The notes beneath the pieces are model-generated. The model was given only the letters and a program-made list of their open reading frames with translations. It was not told the DNA's origin and ran no database searches. From the NCBI GenBank assembly GCA_958428545.1, contig CAUAGM010000003.1, forward strand, positions 124,001 through 188,000: a stretch of 64,000 nucleotides of DNA. The letters are read 5' to 3'. Below are positions 7,840-17,053 of the stretch, one piece after another. Origin of the DNA: an uncultured Arcanobacterium sp. Lineage in GTDB: Bacteria > Actinomycetota > Actinomycetes > Actinomycetales > Actinomycetaceae. How positions within the stretch are numbered: position 1 is the stretch's first letter; the number at the start of each line of letters is the position of its first letter. Position numbers and translations under genes: made by a program.

Positions 7840-9189
7840 CTAGTTTTTACCGAGAGCCTTATTGATAATCTCTAAACGCTGCGTGATATTCGCCTCGAAA
7901 CCGCGCTGAGACGGTTCATAATAGCGCCGATCTTTCAGCTCATCAGGTAAATATTGCTGCCGTGCAATTGCGCCAGGTTCTGTGTGTGCATAGAGATATT
8001 CGGCAGCGCGTCCACTTTGTTTCGCAGCAATTTGTGACGATTGTGAAGACATATCGCGCACATGCATAGGAACGCTGCCCACCTCACCCGAGCGCACATC
8101 GGCGATAGCTGCATTGATTGCTTCATAAGCACGGTTAGATTTTGGTGCTGTGGCAAGGTGAACGACGGCTTCCGCCAAAATAATGCGAGCTTCGGGCATT
8201 CCCACAAGTGCCACGGATTGTGCGGCTGCTGTGGCTGCGAGCAGTGCTGAAGGATCAGCCATGCCTATATCTTCTGCAGCCGATATCATGAGACGACGGG
8301 CAATAAAACGTGGATCCTCTCCAGCTTCAAGCATTCGTGCCAGATAATGTATAGCTGCATCAACGTCAGACCCCCGAACAGATTTAATAAATGCACTGAT
8401 GACGTCATAATGCTGATCACCGTTACGGTCGTAGCGTATAGCGTAGGTATCAACTGCTTCTTCAACGTCGCCTAGAGTGATCAGTGCGTGCCCCGAAGCA
8501 GCAGCAGCTTCCAAAATCGTGAGCGAACGGCGAGCATCGTTACCAGCTAAGCGAATAAGAGCTTCACGAGCATCGTCACTCAACTCTCGTTTTCCATCGT
8601 ATCCGCGCGGATCATTTAAAGCGCGAGTAAGGAGTTTAGATATATCCTGTGAAGAAAGTGGGTGCAATGTGAGCAGAAGAGAGCGAGATAGCAGCGGAGA
8701 AATCACTGAAAAGCTAGGATTTTCAGTGGTTGCGGCAATGAGAATCACCCATCGATTTTCTACTGCAGGAAGGAGAGCATCTTGCTGCGTTTTTGAAAAT
8801 CGGTGAACCTCGTCGATGAAGAGCACCGTCTCGCGTCCAGACGTGACGAGGATATCGCGCGCATGAGCGATCACCTCGCGCACTTCCTTAACTCCAGCGG
8901 TTACGGCAGAAATTTCTACAAATTCTCGCTGAGCGCTGCGCGCCACAAGATATGCGAGAGTCGTTTTGCCAATTCCTGGCGGTCCCCAGAGAAAAATTGA
9001 ACTTGGTGCTCCTGAGCTATGCGGTTCAATAAGGCGACGTAACGGCTGCCCTTCGCGTAATAAATGATCTTGCCCGAGCACTTCACTGATGCTGCGTGGA
9101 CGCATCCGCACAGCAAGCGGTGCGTGAGGATCCACTCCCCCAGCTGATGCCCGAGCGGCATCGTCGCATGCACTGCTAAATAAATCCAT
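7840..9189 (-). CDS. rarA: Replication-associated recombination protein A (RarA/MgsA)
   Basis: A 449-residue AAA+ ATPase of the clamp-loader clade. Walker A is GPPGIGKTTL, Walker B is LFIDEVHRF, and sensor 1 is AATTENPSF. The C-terminal MgsA domain includes DVDAAIHYLARMLEAGEDPRFIARR in two adjoining pieces and ends with the DELKDRRYYEPS element. RarA acts at stalled replication forks. The neighbourhood (aspS upstream, rpsD downstream) is conserved. Nothing unusual is seen. Confidence 0.95.
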   Translation of the reverse strand: MDLFSSACDDAARASAGGVDPHAPLAVRMRPRSISEVLGQDHLLREGQPLRRLIEPHSSGAPSSIFLWGPPGIGKTTLAYLVARSAQREFVEISAVTAGVKEVREVIAHARDILVTSGRETVLFIDEVHRFSKTQQDALLPAVENRWVILIAATTENPSFSVISPLLSRSLLLTLHPLSSQDISKLLTRALNDPRGYDGKRELSDDAREALIRLAGNDARRSLTILEAAAASGHALITLGDVEEAVDTYAIRYDRNGDQHYDVISAFIKSVRGSDVDAAIHYLARMLEAGEDPRFIARRLMISAAEDIGMADPSALLAATAAAQSVALVGMPEARIILAEAVVHLATAPKSNRAYEAINAAIADVRSGEVGSVPMHVRDMSSQSSQIAAKQSGRAAEYLYAHTEPGAIARQQYLPDELKDRRYYEPSQRGFEANITQRLEIINKALGKN

Positions 9190-9404
9190 AGCAACATTCT
9201 AGCGGTAGTTAAACTTACGCAAACGTGCAGATACTTTGTGTATTGGATCATTGTTGATTATTAGGCAGGGGGTATCGTCTTGCTTGCAGCCCGAATAAGC
9301 GTGTAGATCTTGAAAGAAAATCTACAATTAAAAGAAAAATCTAAGAATCCGCACCCACAACCCGTGTGACGTATCAGGAAAGTTTAACGAACTATATAGC
9401 CTAG

Positions 9405-11180
9405 TTACTCTTTTTGTTTTGGCTTTGCGTCCACGCCTGCTTCTTTGCGCTGCTGAGACGTGATTGGAGCAGGAGCGTCCGTCATAGGATCCCAACCATT
9501 GCCAATCTTTGGGAAAGCAATCACATCGCGGATAGAAGGCGCTTTAGTGAGCAGAGCCAAAATACGATCCCAGCCGAAAGCAATACCGCCATGTGGAGGT
9601 GCGCCAAACTTAAAAGCATTGAGTAGGAAGCCAAACTTCTCTTGAGCTTCTTCCTCACTCAAACCCATTACTTTGAATACACGTTCTTGCACATCACGGC
9701 GATGAATACGAATCGAGCCTCCGCCAATCTCGTTGCCGTTGCAAACAATATCGTAGGCGTATGCCAATGCGTTGCCTGGATCGGTATCGAAATTCTCCAA
9801 GCACTCCGGCTTCGGTGAAGTGAATGCATGATGCACAGCAGTCCATGCTCCTGCGCCAAGAGCCACATCTCCCTCAGCTTCCGCATCTTTTGCAGGCTTA
9901 AAGAGAGGTGCATCCACCACCCACACAAAACTCCACGCGTCCTCATCAATAAGACCTGTGCGCTTGCCAATTTCCAAACGTGCAGCACCCAAAAGTTCAC
10001 GTGACGCAGTAGGCTCTCCAGCAGCAAAGAAAATGCAGTCGCCATTTCCAGCGCCAGTGATGGCGAGCAGCCCTTCGCGCTCAGCGTCACTGATATTTTT
10101 CGCTACAGGACCTCCAATAGTGCCGTCTTCTGAAACCGTCACATATGCTAAACCTTTAGCTCCGCGAGCTTTCGCCCATTCCTGCCACTTATCGAAAGTG
10201 CGGCGAGGCTGAGAAGCGCCGCCAGGCATAACGACAGCTCCAACGTATGGAGCCTGGAATACGCGGAATGGAGTGTGCTCGAAATACTCCGTGAGATCAA
10301 CAAGCTCTTGCCCGAAACGCAGATCTGGTTTATCTGAACCGTATTTTTCCATTGCATCTTTGAACGTAATATGCGGAATCGGCGTAGGCAGATCATAGCC
10401 AATCAGCGCCCATACTTCTTTAAGCACATCTTCAGCTACTTTCATCACATCTTCTTGCTCTACGAAGCTCATTTCTACGTCGAGCTGGGTAAATTCTGGC
10501 TGACGATCAGCACGGAAATCTTCATCGCGATAGCAGCGGGCAATCTGATAGTAGCGTTCCATGCCTGCTACCATGAGCAGCTGCTTAAAGAGCTGTGGGC
10601 TTTGCGGCAAGGCATACCACGAGCCTGGAGCCAGGCGGGCAGGCACAATAAAATCGCGTGCGCCCTCAGGAGTGGAACGAATCAGCGTAGGGGTTTCAAC
10701 TTCCACGAAATCATGCCCATCGAGCACGCGGCGAGCTGCCTGCGAAACCTTAGCACGCAAGCGAATAGCGCGCTGCTCAAAGCTGCGGCGCAAATCGAGA
10801 TAACGATACTTGAGGCGTGTTTCTTCGTTCACCTGCCCGCCGTCGTCAGCATGATCGCTCACCTGGAATGGGAGCGGAGCACAGGAGTTGAGCACCTCAA
10901 CATCGCTTGCTTCTACCTCAACATCACCTGTAGGAATGTTCGCGTTGGCATTGCCTTCTGGGCGTTCATTGACGATACCCGTCACCTTAATAACGAATTC
11001 GCTGCGCAGCTCGTGTGCTACTTCTTCTCGAATCGTCACCTGTGCAATTCCAGATGCATCGCGAAGATCAATAAAAGCAATACCGCCATGATCGCGCCTG
11101 CGATCTACCCAGCCAGTGAGCACAACTTCGCAGCCAATATCTTCTTTTCGCAGAGAACCTGCCATTCGAGTGCGTAGCAC
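9405..11180 (-). CDS. aspS: Aspartyl-tRNA synthetase
   Basis: A 591-residue bacterial-type AspRS. It has an N-terminal anticodon-binding OB fold (GWVDRRRDHGGIAFIDLRD), class II motif 2 at YRDEDFRADRQPEFTQLD, an inserted GAD domain and motif 3 at GGIAFGWDRI. The OB fold reads G34, U35, C36 and C38 of tRNA-Asp. Translation starts at GTG 11178-11180 behind a strong aggagg. The leader between promoter and ribosome binding site folds into two anticodon-arm-like hairpins, described separately. A divergent MFS gene lies upstream. Confidence 0.97.
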   Translation of the reverse strand: MLRTRMAGSLRKEDIGCEVVLTGWVDRRRDHGGIAFIDLRDASGIAQVTIREEVAHELRSEFVIKVTGIVNERPEGNANANIPTGDVEVEASDVEVLNSCAPLPFQVSDHADDGGQVNEETRLKYRYLDLRRSFEQRAIRLRAKVSQAARRVLDGHDFVEVETPTLIRSTPEGARDFIVPARLAPGSWYALPQSPQLFKQLLMVAGMERYYQIARCYRDEDFRADRQPEFTQLDVEMSFVEQEDVMKVAEDVLKEVWALIGYDLPTPIPHITFKDAMEKYGSDKPDLRFGQELVDLTEYFEHTPFRVFQAPYVGAVVMPGGASQPRRTFDKWQEWAKARGAKGLAYVTVSEDGTIGGPVAKNISDAEREGLLAITGAGNGDCIFFAAGEPTASRELLGAARLEIGKRTGLIDEDAWSFVWVVDAPLFKPAKDAEAEGDVALGAGAWTAVHHAFTSPKPECLENFDTDPGNALAYAYDIVCNGNEIGGGSIRIHRRDVQERVFKVMGLSEEEAQEKFGFLLNAFKFGAPPHGGIAFGWDRILALLTKAPSIRDVIAFPKIGNGWDPMTDAPAPITSQQRKEAGVDAKPKQKE

Positions 11181-11210
11181 GCGAACCTCCTAGTGATTTG
11201 ATCCAATTCA

Positions 11211-11256
11211 CCCGCGAGACGAGCGGGCTACAGCGCTTCGCGAGACGGGCGAAACG
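11211..11256 (-). promoter_or_regulatory. aspS leader: two tRNA-Asp anticodon-like hairpins
   Basis: On the minus strand, hairpin A has arms CGTTTCGC / GCGAAGCG (8 bp, one G-U) and loop CCGTCTC. Hairpin B has arms GCCCGC / GCGGGT (6 bp, one G-U) and loop TCGTCTC. Both loops are 7 nt, with GUC at the positions of nucleotides 34-36 and C at position 38, which are aspartate identity elements. Hairpin B ends about 20 nt before the aggagg of aspS. The arrangement resembles the E. coli thrS operator, where leader arms mimic tRNA-Thr and bind ThrRS. The folding is seen in the sequence; the function is inferred. Confidence 0.6.
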
Positions 11257-11266
11257 CACGAGCGTC

Positions 11267-11295
11267 ATTTTACGCCTTAATCCAATCTCATTGAA
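11267..11295 (-). promoter_or_regulatory. Probable aspS promoter
   Basis: The -10 is TAAAAT (plus 11267-11272) and the -35 is TTCAAT (11290-11295), with a 17-nt spacer. Transcription would begin near 11260, immediately before the anticodon-like hairpin A. The -35 match is weak and the -10 is good. Confidence 0.5.
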
Positions 11296-11319
11296 AATAC
11301 GGTCAATTAAACCGTATTT
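11295..11319. promoter_or_regulatory. Inverted repeat at the aspS -35
   Basis: Arms aaatacggt and accgtattt (9 bp, perfect) are separated by 7 nt and abut the proposed -35 element. It could be an operator for aspS or for the divergent transporter gene. Confidence 0.4.
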
Positions 11320-11830
11320 CAGCTTTTTCACTCCACAATCATAGCTTTGCCAACGTAGATGGTAATGCTAGAAAGTTCGCTATTGTGATACTTTCAGAGC
11401 TTATTACTACTCGCCAGATGGAAAATCTTGTGTTGATTGCACGTTAATATCTGTCACAAATATTGTCTGCGCGAAATAGTCATTTTTCAAACACATTGCG
11501 GAGCAGTTTTTGAAATAGTCCCTAAGGATCAACATATACGTCATAATTATCGATTTTTGCCATATTGCTGGCTATAGCCCATCTTATTGATCCGCAACTA
11601 GGCAGCGGAAGGGAACGAAAGAAATAAGAATACTGTAAATACACGAGTTTTATTCAAATACATTGCTCGCAAAATCAATGCTTTTTATTGTGTGTGGATG
11701 CTCCTTCGCTAACGCACGTATAAGAGTTTGGAGGTAAGGAAAAAGCGCGAATTATCAACTTATCTAGGAGTCGAAAACATCACATAAATAAACTTGACTA
11801 TCTATCTTTTTTTCAAAGAGAGTAGTAGGC
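11320..11830. other. Divergent intergenic region without a gene
   Basis: About 510 nt between the aspS promoter and the MFS gene. It is A/T-rich and I find no coding potential, tRNA or clear terminator. A TTGACT at 11793-11798 may be a -35 for the transporter, but no good -10 follows it. Confidence 0.5.
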
Positions 11831-13216
11831 ATGTCAGAAATAACTCAACAAGATCCAAAACTCCTGCTCAGCGGGCGCCTTGCTGCATGGTTTAAAATTA
11901 TATCGGTCGTTATGATTTCCCTCGTAGCATTTGAAGTAGTCGCAGTCTCAACGGCTATGCCATACGTGGTTGAAGATCTTAACGGTAAGCAATATTACGC
12001 TCTTGTTTCTGGCATTCCGCTCGCAATGCAGCTGCTCACCACAGCACTCGCAGGCCCTTGGTGTGATGCAAAAGGTCCTAAACCTCCGCTTTATATCGGG
12101 CTCGGGCTTTTTATCACCGGGCTTCTTATCGCAACTTTTTCGCCCTCAATTCTTTTTCTTGTGCTCGGGCGCGGCATACAGGGGTTAGGTGGAGGTCTAA
12201 CTATCGTTCCGCTCTACGTTATGGTTGGTGCGCACGTCAAAGCCAGCAAACAACCTGCATTTTTTGCAGCATTTGCGCTGGCATGGGTGCTTCCTTCCCT
12301 TATCGGTCCACTCGTAGCAGGCTTTTTTGTAGAGCACGTGCATTGGCGTCTCGTTTTTGGCATCTGCCCGATTTTTTATGCTGCGCTTCTTCCTTTAGCT
12401 GCATCAAAATTTAAGGATTTTCCTCGCATTCACGAGCCACGCCCGTTCGTTATTTCTCGCGCGCTCCTTATTGCTTCAGCAATTTCAGGAGTATGCGTGG
12501 CAGCTCTGCAAATAATTTCTGGCACAAAGCCTGCAGATTTTACTCCATGGCTTATCGCCGCTGCCCTCATAATTTCGATTGTACTCTTTACAGCTGCACG
12601 AACTCTCTTCCCTGAAGGAACTCTTGTAGCTCGCCGCGGAGTTCCTGCCACCATTGCTCTGCGCGGTTTACTCAACGGCACCACAGTAGCCACCGAAATC
12701 TATTTAGTTCTCCTTCTCAAGGAAGTACACAATTGGGGAGCTACTCAAGCTGGATTCGTGATGACGGCAGGATCACTGACGTGGGCGCTTGGCTCGTGGA
12801 TTCAAGGAAAACTATCGATGCCTCGTCACCGCGCTCTCTTGCCTATTATCGGACCATCGCTGCAACTTATCGGCATGATTATCACTATTTTCGCGCTATT
12901 GCCGCACACCTCTGGATGGATTGTGATGATTGGCTGGCTTCTTGCAGGGTTTGGCACTGGCATGATTTATCCTGCCACCACTGTGCACGCACTTAACCTC
13001 ACTCCTGCTGAACGCCACGGCGAAGTTTCTTCTGCGATTAGCGTGGCAGATACGCTCAGCGCTTCAGTGCTGATGGCGTATCTAGGGATTATCTATGCTC
13101 TTGCATATGGGTTAGGTGCTGGCACATTTGCGCTTGTTGTTGGCTTTTCTGCAGCGCTCGTCTCGCTTGCATTATGGGTAGCAACTCGGATTACTACCAG
13201 TACTCGCGCATTCTAG
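11831..13216 (+). CDS. Major facilitator superfamily transporter
   Basis: A 461-residue integral membrane protein with 12 to 14 hydrophobic segments. The loop after the second helix reads AGPWCDAKGPKPPLYIGLGL, a variant of MFS motif A, and LVLGRGIQGLGGG resembles the motif B region of drug/H+ antiporters. This suggests DHA2-like export, though the substrate cannot be read from sequence. It is the only plus-strand gene between aspS and hisS, which normally lie together or with one small gene between them, so it may be a local insertion. Nothing indicates regulation. The family call is firm, the substrate unknown. Confidence 0.85.
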   Translation: MSEITQQDPKLLLSGRLAAWFKIISVVMISLVAFEVVAVSTAMPYVVEDLNGKQYYALVSGIPLAMQLLTTALAGPWCDAKGPKPPLYIGLGLFITGLLIATFSPSILFLVLGRGIQGLGGGLTIVPLYVMVGAHVKASKQPAFFAAFALAWVLPSLIGPLVAGFFVEHVHWRLVFGICPIFYAALLPLAASKFKDFPRIHEPRPFVISRALLIASAISGVCVAALQIISGTKPADFTPWLIAAALIISIVLFTAARTLFPEGTLVARRGVPATIALRGLLNGTTVATEIYLVLLLKEVHNWGATQAGFVMTAGSLTWALGSWIQGKLSMPRHRALLPIIGPSLQLIGMIITIFALLPHTSGWIVMIGWLLAGFGTGMIYPATTVHALNLTPAERHGEVSSAISVADTLSASVLMAYLGIIYALAYGLGAGTFALVVGFSAALVSLALWVATRITTSTRAF

Positions 13217-13302
13217 AGTATGCCGATTTCTCCCAGAGAGAAGAAAAGCCTTCCGAAGCGTACACCTCTATTTTATCTATATCTTAGCTTTGTGAGCTGC
13301 TG

Positions 13303-13324
13303 ATATACGTATGTGCACGTATAT
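13303..13324. terminator. Small hairpin between convergent genes
   Basis: Arms atatacgt and acgtatat (8 bp) with a 6-nt loop lie between the converging MFS and hisS genes. There is no T-run; it is a weak bidirectional terminator candidate. Confidence 0.35.
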
Positions 13325-13394
13325 GCACATTGTGAGTTGTAGTGCTACAGCTGCGTGCTACGCGTTGCAGCTTTCTAAGCATAGAAAGTAAACA

Positions 13395-14726
13395 TCAGGA
13401 AGCTATAAGCACTGGGCGCATATCATCGTGCGGCGGGCACCAGCTCGACGGATCGGCGCACATTTGCTCTCCAGAGCGAATATCTTTTACCTGCTCGCCC
13501 TCGTCAGTTGTAAACCAGACGAAAGGAATCCCACGCTTATCTGCATATTTAATCTGCTTGCCAAATTTTGCGCTGCTAGGGCTTACTTCGGTTGAAATCC
13601 CGCGAGAGCGAAGCATACATGCAGTTTTTTCTGCGTGCCGACGCTCTGCTTCACTATTAACAGCAATCAGAACGGCGGTAGGAACCTTGCGGCTCGGCGT
13701 CACCATATCAGAACCAATTACTCGTGCGAGAATACGGCTCACGCCGATAGAAAGCCCTACTCCAGGATAAGAGCGTTTGCCGTCATTGACGAGCGAATCG
13801 TAGCGCCCCCCAGAGCAAACTGATCCCAGATCTTCGTGCCCAAGCAGTGTGCTCTCATACACTGAGCCAGTGTAGTAATCTAAGCCGCGCGCAATTTTGA
13901 GATCGGCGATAAGCGAGCCAGGCATAAGCTCATTGGCTCCCTCAACTAAGCGCACAAGCTCTTCTAAACCTTCATCAAGCAGCTCATTTTGGTAACCAAG
14001 CTCCATGATTCGATCAGCAAAACTCGCATCCGAAGCAGTAATATCTGCAAGGCTCAAAGCAAGGCGAGCCTGATCTTCGGTCGCTCCCACTTTTTCCTTC
14101 AAAAGCTCTATTACAACGCTTGGCCCCACTTTATCGAGCTTATCGAGGATACGCAGCGTTTCTTCTACATCTGCAATACCGATTGCTTCATAGAAACCTT
14201 GAGCAACTTTTCGATTTGATGCGCGAATAAGCACAGGCGGAATAGGGAGTTTGCGCAATGCGTCAACCATAACGAGTGGGAGTTCGATTTCGTGATGGAA
14301 AGCAAGCTGATCTGCACCAACGACATCGACATCGGCTTGTATAAATTCACGGAAACGCCCATCTTGTGGACGCTCACCTCGCCAGACTTTCTGAATTTGA
14401 TACCTGCGGAATGGGAAATCGAGATGCCCTGCGTGTTCGAGTACGTAGCGTGCAAGAGGAACTGTGAGATCAAAATGAAGCCCCAGCTCGGCTTCCTTCT
14501 TCGCCCGATCGTCTCTCAGCCCCTGCAGACGGGAAAGCACATAAATTTCTTTTGACGTCTCTCCCTTGGAGAGCAGCTGATGCACTGGTTCAACTGCACG
14601 CGTTTCAATTCCAGAAAAACCGTGCAGTTCAAAAGTCGAACGCAAAGTATCGAGAACTTCCTGCTCAACGATACGCCCACTCGGCAGCCATTCAGGGAAA
14701 CCAGAAAGAGATGCAATTTTAGCCAT
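13395..14726 (-). CDS. hisS: Histidyl-tRNA synthetase
   Basis: A 443-residue class II synthetase. Motif 2 reads KVWRGERPQDGRFREFIQAD, and the histidine-specific ARGLDYYTGSVYE motif is present. The C-terminal anticodon-binding domain begins near KVPTAVLIAV and includes LRSRGISTEV and KYADKRGIPFVW. It follows the MBL hydrolase gene by 64 nt on the same strand, a pairing conserved in actinobacteria. The start is supported by a short agg motif upstream. No anomalies. Confidence 0.96.
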   Translation of the reverse strand: MAKIASLSGFPEWLPSGRIVEQEVLDTLRSTFELHGFSGIETRAVEPVHQLLSKGETSKEIYVLSRLQGLRDDRAKKEAELGLHFDLTVPLARYVLEHAGHLDFPFRRYQIQKVWRGERPQDGRFREFIQADVDVVGADQLAFHHEIELPLVMVDALRKLPIPPVLIRASNRKVAQGFYEAIGIADVEETLRILDKLDKVGPSVVIELLKEKVGATEDQARLALSLADITASDASFADRIMELGYQNELLDEGLEELVRLVEGANELMPGSLIADLKIARGLDYYTGSVYESTLLGHEDLGSVCSGGRYDSLVNDGKRSYPGVGLSIGVSRILARVIGSDMVTPSRKVPTAVLIAVNSEAERRHAEKTACMLRSRGISTEVSPSSAKFGKQIKYADKRGIPFVWFTTDEGEQVKDIRSGEQMCADPSSWCPPHDDMRPVLIAS

Positions 14727-14790
14727 GCGCCTATTGTCGCATTATGCACGGAGAATCTCTAACTCGCTGCCCAATATTGCGAAACGCAGG

Positions 14791-15549
14791 CTAACTCATC
14801 GCTGCGTGAAGAAAAGAATTGTGGCGTGTTTCGTGAAACATCGTCGTATGTGCTCCGTGACCAGGGAGAATATAAACATCAGGTTTGATTGCGTTGACGA
14901 GGAAACGCAGTGAGGCTTCCATCTCGCGCTGATCTCCGCCAGGCAAATCGGTGCGTCCCACACTGCCAGCAAAGATGACATCTCCTGTGAGCATATATGT
15001 GCGCGCACTAGAGCTACAAAGCGTATCGCTGAAGGCTTCGTGCACACAGCCTTCAAAAAGAAATACCGATGACCCCTCTGTATGCCCTGGAGCTGCAACA
15101 GCTCGCAGAGCTAAACCATCAATAAGCTGAATGCTTGATGAATAAATAGTGCTAGGAAGAGGGCGAAGATTTTCTGGTTTTATCCATTCGCTCGATGCTC
15201 CCATTCTGCGAAATCCAAGATCAATCCCTCTAATGCCGAGATTATCAAGAGGATTTTCCAGACGATACAGATCGGGTTGAGGCACATACACAGGCGCATG
15301 ACCAGCTACTGCTGCTACGTCCCACATGTGATCGGCGTGCCCATGAGTGAGCAATACTGCCCCAATATCGGCGTGCAGGCGTTTAAGTTCATTGTGAATC
15401 CATGTGGCAGACCCTGCCCCTGGATCCACCACAAGAGCCTTGCGATTCTTCTTCTCATCTGTGCAAATACTGCCAGTTGAATCGTCATCTGGAAGAATGA
15501 GATAGGTATTAGCTTGAAAAAAGGTTTGATCGCAACGAGAAATAATCAT
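14791..15549 (-). CDS. MBL-fold metallo-hydrolase (glyoxalase II-like)
   Basis: A 252-residue metallo-beta-lactamase fold protein. The metal-binding motif is THGHADH, with further ligands suggested at APGHTEGS, TGDVIFAGSVGRTDL and LPGHGAHT. This pattern fits the glyoxalase II-like subgroup found next to hisS in actinobacteria. The substrate is uncertain: S-lactoylglutathione is unlikely in organisms without glutathione, and another thioester or persulfide is possible. It precedes hisS on the same strand, probably as one transcript. Confidence 0.88.
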   Translation of the reverse strand: MIISRCDQTFFQANTYLILPDDDSTGSICTDEKKNRKALVVDPGAGSATWIHNELKRLHADIGAVLLTHGHADHMWDVAAVAGHAPVYVPQPDLYRLENPLDNLGIRGIDLGFRRMGASSEWIKPENLRPLPSTIYSSSIQLIDGLALRAVAAPGHTEGSSVFLFEGCVHEAFSDTLCSSSARTYMLTGDVIFAGSVGRTDLPGGDQREMEASLRFLVNAIKPDVYILPGHGAHTTMFHETRHNSFLHAAMS

Positions 15550-15667
15550 GCTTCCACGCTACCTGAGATAAAGCCAGCGTGCTTAAAACACGCAAAAGCG
15601 AGTACACTAGCACTATCCATTCGAGAACGGTGAGGAAAACCTACCCCGTCTATAAGGAGTAAATAAA

Positions 15668-17020
15668 ATGACTGAGTCCACCCCACGCCCAACTCCACAC
15701 CCACTGCCTAAACCAGGTCACAATGCTCAGGTTTCAGTCGGTGTATCGGTTCCACAGCCAGTGATTGACGATGCGTCTGCTGTCGAAGCTGCTACTTGGG
15801 GGCGCGTTGATACAGATGGCAACGTGTGGCTACGCGGATCTGGCGATGAGCCAGAGCGTATCGTTGGGCAATATGCTGCAGGCGGCACGCCAGATGATGC
15901 ACTGACGATGTATGTGCGCCGCTATTTAGACTTACGTTCCAGCATAGCACTGCTGGAAACGCGCCTCAGCTCTATTTCTCCCGAAGACGCTAAGAAATCA
16001 CTTGCAGCAATTAACGAGCAGCTTGTTGATCCAGCTGTGATCGGTGATGTTGCGGCATTGCGCACCCGAGCAGAAGCTCTTACAGGCGCTATTGCCAAAC
16101 GGCAGGAGCAGGTAGCTCAAGAGCGTGCTGAAGCAAAAGCACAGGCACTTGCTGAGCGCACAAGTATTGTTGAAGAAGCTGAAGCTATCGCAGCTCAGGA
16201 TACTGCAAAAACTCATTGGCGCGATTCTCACCAAAAGTTTTCTGAACTGCTCGATCAGTGGAAATATGCACAGCGTCACGGCGCCCGTATTGACCGTGCG
16301 AGCGAAGAAGCGTTGTGGAAGCGTTTTTCCACTGCACGTACGCAGTTTGATCGCCATCGTCGTCAGCACTTCTCGGAGGTAGAGGCACAGCATAAGAGCG
16401 TGATCGCCCGTAAAGAGCAGATTATTAAAGAAGCTGAAGCGATTCAGAACTCTACCGATTGGGGCAATACGTCTGCTACATATCGGCGCTTGATGGACGA
16501 ATGGAAGAACGCTGGGCGTTCCACCAAAAAAGATGACGATAAACTCTGGGATCGTTTCCATACAGCACAACAGATGTTTTACGATGCACGCAATCGGCAT
16601 AATCAGGTGATTGATGAGGAATACTGTGCAAACCTCGAACGCAAACTCGCGCTCGTAGCTCAAGCAGAAAAGCTCCTGCCCGTCTCTGATGTGGCGGCAG
16701 CTAAAGCAGCTATCCGCACGATTGGTGAAGAATGGGATTCTATTGGGCGTGTGCCGCGAGCAGATATGAATCGCACTGAAGGGCGTATGCGAGATATTGA
16801 GCGTGCTATCCGTGACGCTGAGCAAGCTGTGTGGCAGCAATCAGACCCTGCAAAAGAAGAGCGTTCTCACGGTATGGCAGCTCAACTTCAAGCTCTTATT
16901 TCAGAGCTTGAAGGGCAGATTGCACAAGCTGAAGCCGCAGGAAATAGCGCTAAAGTGAAAGAATACGAGGACGCTCTAAAAGCTCGCAAAGCGTGGCTTG
17001 CTGAAGTCCTTAAAGACTAA
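15668..17020 (+). CDS. DUF349 domain protein
   Basis: A 450-residue, highly charged, helical protein with three DUF349-type repeats, each with the pattern W-(x)n-WKxAGR followed by LWxRFxxAxxxFxxxR. They are seen around WKYAQRHGARID, WKNAGRSTKKDDDKLWDRF and WDSIGRVPRADMN. Long helices suggest a coiled coil, and the C-terminus ends in an AEAAGNSAKVKEYEDAL helix. An aaggag lies upstream of the ATG. Function is not established; the gene is conserved between rel and hisS in actinobacteria. The protein has no signal peptide. Confidence 0.88.
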   Translation: MTESTPRPTPHPLPKPGHNAQVSVGVSVPQPVIDDASAVEAATWGRVDTDGNVWLRGSGDEPERIVGQYAAGGTPDDALTMYVRRYLDLRSSIALLETRLSSISPEDAKKSLAAINEQLVDPAVIGDVAALRTRAEALTGAIAKRQEQVAQERAEAKAQALAERTSIVEEAEAIAAQDTAKTHWRDSHQKFSELLDQWKYAQRHGARIDRASEEALWKRFSTARTQFDRHRRQHFSEVEAQHKSVIARKEQIIKEAEAIQNSTDWGNTSATYRRLMDEWKNAGRSTKKDDDKLWDRFHTAQQMFYDARNRHNQVIDEEYCANLERKLALVAQAEKLLPVSDVAAAKAAIRTIGEEWDSIGRVPRADMNRTEGRMRDIERAIRDAEQAVWQQSDPAKEERSHGMAAQLQALISELEGQIAQAEAAGNSAKVKEYEDALKARKAWLAEVLKD

Positions 17021-17053
17021 CTCTCTGATTGTTTGTTTTCTATCTGATGCGTC

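Noticed and set aside
9302..9326. Terminator for aspS (tgtagat / atctaca stem)
   Set aside because: Only 7 bp, A-rich loop and no T-run, about 80 nt past the stop; too weak to list.
10371..11177. Long plus-strand open frame opposite aspS
   Set aside because: It is antisense to conserved AspRS codons, has no family motif or ribosome site, and is a codon-bias shadow.
11181..11330. T-box riboswitch in the aspS leader
   Set aside because: No T-box bulge sequence or terminator/antiterminator pair is seen; the two GUC hairpins fit synthetase binding better.
15998..16840. 280-codon minus-strand frame opposite the DUF349 gene
   Set aside because: Cys- and Phe-rich nonsense composition typical of an antisense frame; the DUF349 repeats on the plus strand are convincing.
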